Shown piece after piece: positions 17,961 through 26,676 of a DNA stretch of 40,798 nt. Every line of letters starts with the position of its first letter. Positions within the stretch are counted from its first letter, which is position 1. The stretch is from CADEFX01 sp050260355 (GTDB taxonomy: Bacteria; Pseudomonadota; Alphaproteobacteria; Rhizobiales; Hyphomicrobiaceae), in the NCBI GenBank assembly GCA_050260355.1, contig JBLNBZ010000138.1, positions 1 to 40,798 on the forward strand, read 5' to 3'. The notes below the pieces were generated by a model that saw nothing but the letters and a program-made list of their open reading frames with translations, had not been told where the DNA came from and ran no database searches. The position numbers were made by a program, and so were the translations under genes.

Positions 17961-18329
17961 ATGGAAGACATTCAGCGTATCGCATTCGAGACCGTCTTGC
18001 GTGCTTGCGGCTTCGCATCCCTGGCCATTTTTTGCGTGATGATCGGCCTGTCGTTCGAGCCCCGCATCGCGTTTCAAGCCGGCGGAACGCTGACACTGAT
18101 CATGGTGGGTGTTCTGGTCATGAAGGCACGCGAGGCCCTGACGAAGAACTATCGCCGAACGGAGATGTGGCTCTATCTGCCCAAGGAGATGCGTCCGCCC
18201 GAAGCTGCCGCGCAGCGTGTTACTTCCGCGGTGCTGCGCGAGACCTACCTGACGTTCGCGCTCTGGACGTCGCAGGTCGCCGCGGGAATGTGGCTCGGTG
18301 CGCTTGCGTTCTCTCTTGTCGGAGCATGA
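17961..18329 (+). CDS. Small membrane protein, conserved hypothetical
   Basis: 122 aa from the ATG at 17961 (MEDIQRIAFETVLRACGFAS); a TTG 23 codons earlier is in frame but less likely. A pair of membrane helices lies at about 14-32 and 40-55, and a third at the C-terminus (WTSQVAAGMWLGALAFSLVG). The middle is charged (KAREALTKNYRRTEMWLYLP). I recognise no named family. It is convergent with the AsmA-family gene, whose end is 65 bp away. Confidence 0.62.
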   Translation: MEDIQRIAFETVLRACGFASLAIFCVMIGLSFEPRIAFQAGGTLTLIMVGVLVMKAREALTKNYRRTEMWLYLPKEMRPPEAAAQRVTSAVLRETYLTFALWTSQVAAGMWLGALAFSLVGA

Positions 18330-18394
18330 TCTCGCGCCGCCATTGGGGCTACTCGAGTCTTACGACACGAGGTTCCGCGATCTTGCGGGCGCGC

Positions 18395-20143
18395 CTATTG
18401 ACCAGGGGCTGAGGCGTGAGACGGCAGACGATCCGCCGATATCACCGGATCGTTCCAGGTACCCGACAGGACGACGGCGTCACCACCGGCGCCAGCCCGC
18501 TCTCCCGCCGCGTTACCGAATTGAAGCGCCACGTCGAGGAGCCGCTCCGGCATGTTGATGCTGCCGCTACCGTTGATCGTGAGCCCGCCGCCTTTCGCCT
18601 GAAGCTGCTCGGCGAACACGACGCCGCTATGCAGAGACAGACGTGCATCGAGCTGCTCGAGAGCGGTCTGGCCTTTGCCCGCGGCGCTCCAGCCCTTCGC
18701 GACGCCGCGTTGGACCGCATAGCGCAACGCCCTCAGATCGAGGCCCAGTCGACCGCCCTCGTTCAGGTTGAAATTGACCTTCCCCGACAGGCTCGACAAT
18801 ACGTCGGCGGCGGCCCCTCCCGAGCCGACGAGATCGAGTAGTATGTTGGCGCGTCCCTGCAGCGGGTTGCGATGAAGCAGCTCGGAGAAGCAGCGCCCGG
18901 CATCGACGTTCTCGAGCTTGCCGCGGACACTGTAGCGCGGCACGGAGCCAGTGAAGTCAGCATTCATTTGCCCGCTGAAGCTTCCGCCCTCGAGCTCCAA
19001 CTCCGCGACATCCGCCAGCAGACGGCCGTTCTTCAGGGCGATCGTAACGGCACCGCGGCCTGTCTGCACGTATGGCAGCATCACCTTTGCCGCCGACATC
19101 CGCAGGTCCACATCAAGGCTGGTGAGAGAAGCAGAGCCGCTCTCGCCGGCAGCGCTCCATACGGCGGGCCAAAGCGATGCCGCGGGCGAATAGCGCGTCA
19201 GGTCCAGCTTCTGGAACGCGAGTGTGGCATCGATGGCCGGCACCGGCGACGAGGTGGCAAGCGCGAGGGCGCCTGCGCCTTCGTTGCCGTCGACCGACAC
19301 GGTCGCTCGCGAGAACGTCAGCGTTCCGGCGCCCCAATCGAGGCTGCTCTTGATGCGCAGATCCTGGAGGTCGAGCACGCTCGCGTCATCGATGCCGAAC
19401 CACTTCGCCAACTCGCGCAGCCGGCGGACTGAAACATCGGCGGAGCCGTACAGGCGAAGACCGTCGGTCACCGCGAGCTTGCCGTCGATGCTGGCCTCCA
19501 GCGCCGGAGACGTAACCGTCAGCTTGAGCGGCACGCGAAGCGAAAGCTTCCGACCGGGTGCCGGCAGGGTCCAGCTCGCTTCATAGTTGATGACGCTGCC
19601 TCGGTGGGACGCGCTCCCCTTGGCGGAAAAGCTGCCTTTGCGGTTCGAGGTGATTTCCGCGGCGACGTCTGAAAAGGTGGAGTTCCTCGCGTCGTTCGAC
19701 GCAACGACGACGGTCCCCTTGCGGACAATCAGCTTATCGAACGTCAGCGCGGCGAGCTGATTGAGAATCGAAGGGAGAAATTCGGGGACGGTCTCCTCCT
19801 CCGGACCGCTCGACGACTGCATATCGGGCGAGGCCGCTACCGTGATCAACGGAGCGTCGACAATTATCGTCGCCATGGTGGCGTTTGCCGAACGCCGCCC
19901 CGCGGCGGCATCCGCATCGAAAACCGAGCCGGCCTCGAGAACTATGTCCGGCGTGTTGGAGAGGTGCACGGGCGTGCGTATCAGGACTGCGTCACTACCG
20001 CCCGCCTGGACCGCCAATCCCGACGACACGTGCCGCGGCACAAAACCGAGATTGATGGCGGCAGGCACCCCAACGATAAACGCAAGGCACACGGTGACGG
20101 CGACAGCCGTCCCAACGCGTTGGGCCGAGACCCCTTCCAGCAT
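18395..20143 (-). CDS. AsmA-family protein
   Basis: 582 aa from the minus-strand ATG at 20143, which has AAGGGGCG upstream; a longer frame to 20212 adds a basic, low-complexity start and is rejected. One N-terminal membrane anchor is at about 10-32. A long periplasmic region rich in beta-strand follows, with AsmA-type features: LIVRKGTVVVASNDARNSTF near the start, then repeats of the form LRLYGSADVSVRRLRELAKW, and the C-terminal AsmA block (ARLSLHSGVVFAEQLQAKGG, INGSGSINMPERLLDVAL, LSGTWNDPVISADRLP). AsmA-like proteins sit in the envelope and influence outer-membrane lipid and protein assembly; recent work links the wider family to phospholipid transport. It is divergent from acetoacetyl-CoA synthetase, sharing about 240 bp of upstream DNA. 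Confidence 0.86.
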   Translation of the reverse strand: MLEGVSAQRVGTAVAVTVCLAFIVGVPAAINLGFVPRHVSSGLAVQAGGSDAVLIRTPVHLSNTPDIVLEAGSVFDADAAAGRRSANATMATIIVDAPLITVAASPDMQSSSGPEEETVPEFLPSILNQLAALTFDKLIVRKGTVVVASNDARNSTFSDVAAEITSNRKGSFSAKGSASHRGSVINYEASWTLPAPGRKLSLRVPLKLTVTSPALEASIDGKLAVTDGLRLYGSADVSVRRLRELAKWFGIDDASVLDLQDLRIKSSLDWGAGTLTFSRATVSVDGNEGAGALALATSSPVPAIDATLAFQKLDLTRYSPAASLWPAVWSAAGESGSASLTSLDVDLRMSAAKVMLPYVQTGRGAVTIALKNGRLLADVAELELEGGSFSGQMNADFTGSVPRYSVRGKLENVDAGRCFSELLHRNPLQGRANILLDLVGSGGAAADVLSSLSGKVNFNLNEGGRLGLDLRALRYAVQRGVAKGWSAAGKGQTALEQLDARLSLHSGVVFAEQLQAKGGGLTINGSGSINMPERLLDVALQFGNAAGERAGAGGDAVVLSGTWNDPVISADRLPSHASAPGQ

Positions 20144-20382
20144 GACGCCCCTTATCGGCTCGGATCGGCGAGGTTTCTGAGACCGGCGATACCCCGTCCC
20201 GGCCCATTCCATCGTTCTTGATCGCTGAAGCGTATTGAACTCTTAGCGAAGGCTTTCTTGCGCCGCAAGATCCCCTGCTATTATGGCGGTGGAACGACGC
20301 CTGCAGCGACGAACTCGGCAGATCATAGCATTACTGTTGTGACGCCGCTGCAAGAGCTAACTCAAGGCTGGAGCCAGAATTG

Positions 20383-22362
20383 ATGACGACGCCGCTTTGG
20401 CAGCCCAACGAGACTATGATCTCGAGAACCAATCTCGCGGCCTTCATGAGGAAGGCGGCCGAACGCTTCCCGCGGAGGTTCGAGGGGTTTCAGGATCTGC
20501 ACGAATTCTCGCTTTCGGAGCCGTCGGCGTTCTGGAAGCTTCTGTGGGACGTCTGCGGCGTCAAAGGCGAGGCGGGTGATGGGCCCTATGCCATAGACGT
20601 CGATCGCATGCCGGGCGGCCGCTTCTTTCCAAACGCACGTCTGAACTTCGCGGAGAACCTGCTTGCACGGGAGGGCGGGGACACCGCTCTCGTCTTCTGG
20701 GGGGAGGACAAGGTCAAGCGGCGACTGAGCTGGTCCGATCTCAGGCGGCAGGTGGGCCAGCTCCAGAGCGCCTTGAGGAAAGCGGGCGTCACTCCCGGTG
20801 ACCGCGTCGCAGCCATACTGCCCAACATGCCGGAAGGCATCGTCGGTGTGCTCGGCGCGGCTTCTATCGGCGCGGTGTGGTCCTCGTGCTCTCCCGACTT
20901 CGGCGTCCAAGGCGTGCTGGATCGCTTCGGCCAGATCGAGCCGAAAGTCCTGATCACCTGCGATGGCTATTGGTACAACGGCAAGGCGATCGATCTGGCC
21001 GACAAGCTTGCCGCGATCGTGCAGCGGCTCCCCACCGTCGAACAGGTCATTCTAGTTCCCTATCTCGGACGCGATCGCGACGTCGTTCAGGGGCTGAATG
21101 CAGGGCTGATGCCGCAAGGACGTGTCGCGGCGACGTGGGAAGACGCTGTGCTGGCAATTGAGCCCGCTCCGCCGGTCTTCGAGCGATTGCCCTTTGCGCA
21201 TCCTCTCTACATCCTGTTCTCGTCGGGAACGACAGGGGTGCCGAAGTGCATCGTGCATTCCGCCGGCGGCACGCTGCTGAAGCACATTTGCGAGCAGCAC
21301 CTGCATTCCGACCTCAAGCCAGGTGATCGGCTGTTCTACTTCACAACTCTCGGCTGGATGATGTGGAACTGGCTCGTTTCGGGCCTCTCCAGCGGAGCCA
21401 CGCTGCTTCTGTACGACGGCTCGCCGTTTTATCCATCCGGACGCATCTTGTGGGATTATGCCGAAGCCGAGCGGTGCACCCATTTCGGAACGTCCGCCAA
21501 GTACATCGATGCGTTGAAGAAGAGCGATCTGCATCCGGTCAAGAGCCATGACCTGTCGCACCTGCGGGCTATCATGTCGACGGGATCGCCATTGGCGCCT
21601 GAAAGCTTCGACTACGTCTACAGCTCGATCAAGCGCGACGTTCACCTGGCATCCATCAGCGGAGGAACGGACATCGTCGGCTGTTTCGTCCTCGGTGTCC
21701 CGACGCTGCCGGTGTGGCGTGGTGAGATACAGGGGCCGGCTCTGGGCGCGGCAGTCGACGTCTTCGACGAGCAGGGAAGGCCGATCAAAAGCGGCAAAGG
21801 CGAGCTCGTGTGCAAGGCGGCATTCCCCTCCATGCCGATCGGTTTCTGGAACGATCCCGACGGCAAGAAGTATCGCGCGGCCTATTTCGAGCGATTTGCG
21901 AACGTGTGGCATCACGGCGACTTTGCCGAGTGGACCGAGCACGGCGGGATCATCATCCACGGCCGCTCCGACGCGACGCTCAATCCCGGCGGCGTGCGCA
22001 TCGGCACGGCGGAGATCTACCGCCAGGTCGAGCAGCTCGAGGCCATTCAGGAGGCGATCGTCATCGGCCAGGATTGGGACAACGATGTGCGCATCGTTCT
22101 GTTCGTCGTCCTCAAGCCCGGCTTCGTTCTCGACGATGAGCTGCGTGAGCGTATCAAGAAGCAGATCCGGCAAGGCGCTTCCCCTCGCCACGTTCCGGCT
22201 CGCATCATCAGCGTGAACGACATCCCCCGTACCAAGTCGGGCAAGATCACCGAGATCGCGGTGCGGGACGTCGTGCACGGGCGCGAGGTGAAGAACAAGG
22301 AAGCGCTCGCCAACCCTGAGGCGCTCGATCTGTTCCGCAATATTCCAGACTTGCGGGTTTGA
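20383..22362 (+). CDS. Acetoacetate-CoA ligase (acetoacetyl-CoA synthetase)
   Basis: 659 aa from the ATG at 20383 (MTTPLWQPNETMISRTNLAA), with GGAG 12 bases upstream; an overlapping TTG one codon earlier is possible. It is an ANL-superfamily adenylate-forming enzyme. The acyl-CoA-synthetase N-terminal cap (FWKLLWDVCGVKG) is followed by the phosphate-binding loop YILFSSGTTGVPKCIVHS. The family-specific stretch TLGWMMWNWLVSGLSSGATL, WHHGDFAEWTEHGG and the catalytic-lysine motif PRTKSGKITE complete the core. It activates acetoacetate to acetoacetyl-CoA with ATP in the cytoplasm, feeding ketone-body use or polyhydroxybutyrate recycling; the phasin gene about 6 kb away fits this. The identification rests on the whole-length pattern. 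Confidence 0.93.
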   Translation: MTTPLWQPNETMISRTNLAAFMRKAAERFPRRFEGFQDLHEFSLSEPSAFWKLLWDVCGVKGEAGDGPYAIDVDRMPGGRFFPNARLNFAENLLAREGGDTALVFWGEDKVKRRLSWSDLRRQVGQLQSALRKAGVTPGDRVAAILPNMPEGIVGVLGAASIGAVWSSCSPDFGVQGVLDRFGQIEPKVLITCDGYWYNGKAIDLADKLAAIVQRLPTVEQVILVPYLGRDRDVVQGLNAGLMPQGRVAATWEDAVLAIEPAPPVFERLPFAHPLYILFSSGTTGVPKCIVHSAGGTLLKHICEQHLHSDLKPGDRLFYFTTLGWMMWNWLVSGLSSGATLLLYDGSPFYPSGRILWDYAEAERCTHFGTSAKYIDALKKSDLHPVKSHDLSHLRAIMSTGSPLAPESFDYVYSSIKRDVHLASISGGTDIVGCFVLGVPTLPVWRGEIQGPALGAAVDVFDEQGRPIKSGKGELVCKAAFPSMPIGFWNDPDGKKYRAAYFERFANVWHHGDFAEWTEHGGIIIHGRSDATLNPGGVRIGTAEIYRQVEQLEAIQEAIVIGQDWDNDVRIVLFVVLKPGFVLDDELRERIKKQIRQGASPRHVPARIISVNDIPRTKSGKITEIAVRDVVHGREVKNKEALANPEALDLFRNIPDLRV

Positions 22363-22418
22363 GGGCAGATAGCAAAAGCCGGGTGGAACGCTCGGCGAGA
22401 GGATGGCGGGGTTTTGGT

Positions 22419-23492
22419 ATGGCACAGCCGTTGCGGCCCGCGTTCGAGATCGGGGGCCACAAGATCCAGCCGGGCTCGCGGCAGCTCGTCGATCTGCCGG
22501 TCTCCAAGCTCTCGAACCACACGCCGGTCACGCTGCCAGTGCACGTCCTGCACGGACCGCGGCCGGGACCTGCAATGTTCGTCTCAGCCGCAATTCATGG
22601 CGACGAGCTCAACGGCGTCGAGATCATCCGCAGGGTGCTGCGTACGCTGCAGCCGGGCAATATCAGCGGTACGCTGCTGTGCGTGCCTGTCGTCAATGCG
22701 TATGGATTCATCGGCCGCTCGCGCTACCTGCCCGACCGCCGCGACCTCAACCGCGCTTTCCCGGGCTCAGCCGACGGCTCGCTTGCGGCGCGGCTTGCCA
22801 GTCTCTTTCTCAAGGAGGTTGTCAAGCGGTGCCAGTTCGGCATCGATCTTCATACGGCGGCCGTGCACCGCGTGAACCTGCCCCAGATCCGCGCCGACTT
22901 TCGCACGCGTCCGCGCTGCCGGGAGCTGTCGGAGGCGTTCGGCGCGCAAGTCGTGCTCGAGTCGCCCGAGCGCGCCGGATCACTCCGGCGCGCGGCGCGC
23001 GAGGTCGGCGTGGACGTCCTCGTCTACGAGGGCGGCGAAGGGCTGCGCTTCGACGAGTTCGCGATCAAGGCAGGGGTCGACGGGATCGCCAACGTGATGC
23101 TGAGAAGCGGCATGCTCGAGCTGCCCGACGGCGTGGAGCCTTCGACGAGGACCGAGCAGGGCCCCACGCCCGTGTTCGCCAACGCCTCGAAGTGGGTGCG
23201 AGCACCCGACGGCGGCATCTTCCGAACGCTGAAGAAGATCGGACAGGCCGTGAGCGAAGGCGAGACCATCGGCTGGGTCGCCAATCCTTACGACGACACG
23301 CAGCGGGAGATCCGCTCCCCGCGACGCGGCATCATCATCGGCTCGACCACGCTGCCGATCGTCAACATGGGCGACGCGCTCTTCCATGTCGCGTGGTCGG
23401 AGGAGCACGACCGGGTGAAGCCTGGCCGCGATGCAGCGCGTGATCGCGATCCCGCCAGCGATCCAGTGATGGACGAGGACGAGATCATCTGA
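22419..23492 (+). CDS. Succinylglutamate desuccinylase/aspartoacylase-family zinc hydrolase
   Basis: 357 aa from the ATG at 22419 (MAQPLRPAFEIGGHKIQPGS); an in-frame start at 22359 overlaps the previous gene's stop and is less likely. M14-like zinc ligands are visible as HGDE in AAIHGDELNGVEI and as the later His in GIDLHTAAVHRVNLPQ. A conserved Arg/Asn region (YLPDRRDLNRAFPG) holds substrate. The C-terminal ~110 residues (WVRAPDGGIFRTLKKIGQAV, EIRSPRRGIIIGSTTLPIVN) form the barrel-like extension found in this group. It should cleave an amide or acyl group from a small carboxylic substrate; the exact substrate is unknown. It starts 57 bp after the acetoacetyl-CoA synthetase gene and is probably cotranscribed with it. 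Confidence 0.87.
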   Translation: MAQPLRPAFEIGGHKIQPGSRQLVDLPVSKLSNHTPVTLPVHVLHGPRPGPAMFVSAAIHGDELNGVEIIRRVLRTLQPGNISGTLLCVPVVNAYGFIGRSRYLPDRRDLNRAFPGSADGSLAARLASLFLKEVVKRCQFGIDLHTAAVHRVNLPQIRADFRTRPRCRELSEAFGAQVVLESPERAGSLRRAAREVGVDVLVYEGGEGLRFDEFAIKAGVDGIANVMLRSGMLELPDGVEPSTRTEQGPTPVFANASKWVRAPDGGIFRTLKKIGQAVSEGETIGWVANPYDDTQREIRSPRRGIIIGSTTLPIVNMGDALFHVAWSEEHDRVKPGRDAARDRDPASDPVMDEDEII

Positions 23493-23496
23493 AGCC

Positions 23497-25248
23497 CTAG
23501 GGGGCAGGCTTGGCAGCGCGCCAGCGTGAGCCTGCCCGTCCGCTCGCCACCGCCTTGTGCAGGAGGAGCACCGGCACCAAGCCGGCCGCCACGATCGCGA
23601 GCGCACCCACCGATGCTCCCTCGAACTGCTCCAGTAGAGCGAAACTGTAGACGTAGGTTGCGAGCGTCTCGAAGTTGAACGGACGCAGCAGAAGGGTCGT
23701 CGGCAACTCCTTCATCGCATCGACGAAAACCAGAAGGCCGGCGGTGCCCAATGCGGGCAGGAGAAGCGGCAGATGCACCCGCCACAGCGTCGATGACGGC
23801 GACTCTCCGAGCGTGCGAGCTGCCGCGTCCAGGTTCGGCGAGATCAGCTCCAGGCCTGCCTCGACGGCCCCGAGCGAAACTGCGAGAAACCTAATGGCGC
23901 AGGCGAGCACGAGGGCAAATAGCGAGCCGGTGAGAATGAGGCCTGTTGCGACGCCGAAGTGTGCACGGAAGAACTCGTCGATGCGATTGTCGAGCAGCGC
24001 CAGTGGAATGAGGATGCCGATCGCCAGCACCGTGCCCGGCATGGCGTAGCCGAGGCCGGCAAGGCGCAAGGCGGGCCGTGTAAAGCCGTTGGCCGCCACG
24101 CGGCGTGCATAGCCGAGCAGCACAGCCAGCGCGACGGCGGTGGCAGCCGAGAGCGAGGCCAGGACGACGCTGTTGCGGGCAGCCTGCCAGAACGCGGGAT
24201 CTGCGGCCTCCGACAGGTTCCTGACCGCTCCCGCGGCGAGGACGAAGCAGGGCAGCAGGAAGCCGCAGGTGAACGGGACGAAGCATGCCACGGCAGCGGC
24301 GGCGGCTTTCCAGCCCTCGAGGTCCGCGAACGGTATCGAGCGATGCCGGCGGCTCAATCCGTGGAACCGCCCCGAGCCGCGAGCGGCCCGCTCGATGGCA
24401 AACAGGACCAGAACGAGCAGCAGCAAAGCGCTGGCGATCTGCGCAGCGCCACCAAGGCTCGAGCGTTGCAGCCACGTCGTATAGATGCTGATCGTCAATG
24501 TCCTGACGCCGAGGTGCTGGACCGCGCCGATGTCATTGAGGCTTTCCATCAGCGCGAGCGCGACGCCCGCGGCCAGAGCCGGGCGCGCCATCGGCAGCGC
24601 CACCGAGGTGAACGCACCGAGCGAGGTGCGGCCCAGCGTGCGCGCGACCTCGAGAGCGCAGACGGACTGCTGCACGAAGCTGGCGCGCGCCGTGAGGTAG
24701 ACATACGGGTACAGAACGCTCGCCATCACGAAGATGGCGCCGCCCGTGCTGCGCACTTCTGGAAACCAGTAGTCTTGGGCCGTGTGCCAGCCAAAGACCC
24801 ACCTGAGCGCGCGCTGGAGCGGCCCGGTGAAATCCAGCATATCGACATAGCAATAGGCGACGATGTAGGTCGGCACGGCGAGCGGAATGACGAGCAAGCG
24901 ATCGAGGACGCTACGACCGGGGAAGCGGTACATCGTGACGATCCACGCCGTCGCGGCCCCAACGATCAGCGTCGACGTGCCGACGCCCAACAACAGCAGG
25001 CATGTCTCCAGCAGGGAGCCGGGCAGCACCGTTCTCAGCAGGTGCGGCCAGACGTTGTCGTCCGCTGTCACGGCCAGCGTCAGCACGACGACGACGGGCA
25101 GCATCACGAGTGCGAGGACGAGCGCGACCGCCGCCGTCCAAGCCAGCGACGCTCCCTCTTGCGCGGGCCAGCGAAGAAGCCGGCGGGGTAGCGCCAATAA
25201 GCTCCGCGGCCGGCGGTCGAGCGGGCGATGCGGCGCCAGATCCGTCAT
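23497..25248 (-). CDS. Ferric-iron ABC transporter permease (FbpB/SfuB type)
   Basis: 583 aa from the minus-strand ATG at 25248 (MTDLAPHRPLDRRP); a further in-frame start at 25287 is possible. It has the fused double-permease layout of two ~6-helix halves, each with a cytoplasmic EAA loop. The first reads ALALMESLNDIGAVQHLGVR, the second VFVDAMKELPTTLLLRPFNF. This layout is typical of the FbpB/HitB/SfuB group, which moves Fe3+ from a periplasmic binding protein into the cytoplasm. The binding protein is encoded just upstream on the same strand (93 bp away). The ATP-binding subunit that would power it is not in this window, which is unusual because it normally follows the permease. It is convergent with the zinc-hydrolase gene, 4 bp apart. 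Confidence 0.9.
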   Translation of the reverse strand: MTDLAPHRPLDRRPRSLLALPRRLLRWPAQEGASLAWTAAVALVLALVMLPVVVVLTLAVTADDNVWPHLLRTVLPGSLLETCLLLLGVGTSTLIVGAATAWIVTMYRFPGRSVLDRLLVIPLAVPTYIVAYCYVDMLDFTGPLQRALRWVFGWHTAQDYWFPEVRSTGGAIFVMASVLYPYVYLTARASFVQQSVCALEVARTLGRTSLGAFTSVALPMARPALAAGVALALMESLNDIGAVQHLGVRTLTISIYTTWLQRSSLGGAAQIASALLLLVLVLFAIERAARGSGRFHGLSRRHRSIPFADLEGWKAAAAAVACFVPFTCGFLLPCFVLAAGAVRNLSEAADPAFWQAARNSVVLASLSAATAVALAVLLGYARRVAANGFTRPALRLAGLGYAMPGTVLAIGILIPLALLDNRIDEFFRAHFGVATGLILTGSLFALVLACAIRFLAVSLGAVEAGLELISPNLDAAARTLGESPSSTLWRVHLPLLLPALGTAGLLVFVDAMKELPTTLLLRPFNFETLATYVYSFALLEQFEGASVGALAIVAAGLVPVLLLHKAVASGRAGSRWRAAKPAP

Positions 25249-25341
25249 GCTACAGCCCGGTCGCCCGCCGCCCGGGCGCTGGCGCATCCGCTACGCGAAA
25301 GCGAGGCAACCCTGCCATTGCTGCCTCGCCTCGAGCGGGAG

Positions 25342-26394
25342 TTATGAGCTGGGACCAGCGTCGAAGTTGACCTTGTCGACGATCTCGGAAGCCTGCTTGC
25401 GGTACTTGGAAATGTCTCCGAGCGGCAGTGAGTCCGCCTTGAGCTTGCCCCATGCCTTCACCGTCGCCGAGGGCTCAACCGCCGGGTTCACCGGGTATTC
25501 GTGATTGACGCTCGCGTACATCGCCTGCGCCTCATTGGAGGCAAGATACTCGATGAGCTTCACCGCGTTGTCCTTGTTGGGCGCGTACTTCGTGAGCGCG
25601 GCGCCGGAAACGTTCACGTGCGTGCCGCGGTCACCTGCGTTCGGAAACAGAACTTTCACGGCCTTCGCCCACTCCTTCTGCTCCGGGTTCTTCTCGTTGG
25701 TCTGCATCAGACCCATGTAGTACGTGTTGCCGAGCGCGAGGTCGCACTTGCCTGCGTAGACATCCCGAGCCTGCTCCCGGTCACCTCCGGCGGGCTTGTG
25801 GGCGAGATTGTCTTTCACACCTTTGAGCCACGCTTCCACTGCGGCCGCACCCTTGTGCGCGATCATCGCCGCCACCAGCGACGTGTTGTAGGGATGCTGA
25901 CCCGAGCGCACGCAGATTTTGCCCTTCCATTTGGGATCGGCGAGCTCCTCATAGGTTATCGTGTCCTGCTTGACGCGTTCGCGAGATGCATAGATCACGC
26001 GCCCCCTGAGTGTGAGGGCCAGCCAGCGGCCTTCGGGATCGCGGAAATTCGCCGGAACCGCGCTCGACACGACCGGCGACGTGAAGCCTTGCGTCAGTCC
26101 CTGCTCGGTTGCCTCGGTCAGCCGCGCGATATCGACCGTGAGCATGAGGTCTGCGGGGCTATTGCGGCCCTCTGCGGCGAGACGCTCGTTCAATCCGTCG
26201 CGCACGAACACGACGTTGGTCTTGATGCCGGTCTTCTCCGTGAAAGCCTTGAGCATCGGCTCGATGAGCTGCGGCTCGCGGGAAGAATAGATGTTCACTT
26301 CGGCAGCTGCGGCCGACCACGCGGTGGTCCAGACGGGCAGTGCGACCGCTGCCAGTGACAGGATGGCCAAAGGCCGCGTCGATGTCTTGCGCAT
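25342..26394 (-). CDS. Ferric-iron ABC transporter periplasmic binding protein (FbpA/FutA type)
   Basis: 350 aa from the minus-strand ATG at 26394 (MRKTSTRPLAILSLAAVALP), with TTGGAGT upstream. A signal peptide ends near WSAAAAEVNIYSSREPQL. The mature protein begins with the family stretch VNIYSSREPQLIEPMLKAFT and has VRSGQHPYNTSLVAAMI. The adjacent tyrosines in LALGNTYYMGLMQ are the metal ligands of FbpA/FutA proteins. The C-terminus has YPVNPAVEPSATV. It binds ferric iron in the periplasm and hands it to the permease. An Irr/ICE-like palindrome lies about 160 bp upstream, consistent with iron regulation. Confidence 0.9.
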   Translation of the reverse strand: MRKTSTRPLAILSLAAVALPVWTTAWSAAAAEVNIYSSREPQLIEPMLKAFTEKTGIKTNVVFVRDGLNERLAAEGRNSPADLMLTVDIARLTEATEQGLTQGFTSPVVSSAVPANFRDPEGRWLALTLRGRVIYASRERVKQDTITYEELADPKWKGKICVRSGQHPYNTSLVAAMIAHKGAAAVEAWLKGVKDNLAHKPAGGDREQARDVYAGKCDLALGNTYYMGLMQTNEKNPEQKEWAKAVKVLFPNAGDRGTHVNVSGAALTKYAPNKDNAVKLIEYLASNEAQAMYASVNHEYPVNPAVEPSATVKAWGKLKADSLPLGDISKYRKQASEIVDKVNFDAGPSS

Positions 26395-26553
26395 ATCCCA
26401 ACTCCAATAGTCGAGGTTCAAGGCCCCGGTATCGGGACGCCCATTGCTGAGAATGAGCGTGTCTCGGCTGTTGCCGAATACTCAGTCGGACTAGACGAAA
26501 GTTTCGACGCTCGTCAACAAGCAATACGGGCTGCAAAACAAAGAAGCGCTCTT

Positions 26554-26570
26554 ATTAGAAATCGTCTAAT
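26554..26570. promoter_or_regulatory. Putative iron-control element (Irr/ICE-like box)
   Basis: A 17-bp element with perfect 6-bp inverted arms, ATTAGA (26554-26559) and TCTAAT (26565-26570), around AATCG. It matches the core TTAGAA...TCTAA of the rhizobial iron-control element bound by Irr. It sits about 160 bp upstream of the iron-binding-protein start and overlaps a TAATAA that could be a minus-strand -10. The assignment to Irr is inference from sequence and context. Confidence 0.55.
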
Positions 26571-26676
26571 TCCAGTTACAGCTTCTTCTGTTGCTCGCTT
26601 CTTCTGCGGCCTTCGTCGACGGCGATAGAGAATGTGCTTGAGCGAAGAAGGACGCGCGACGACTTGCGACGGCTCT

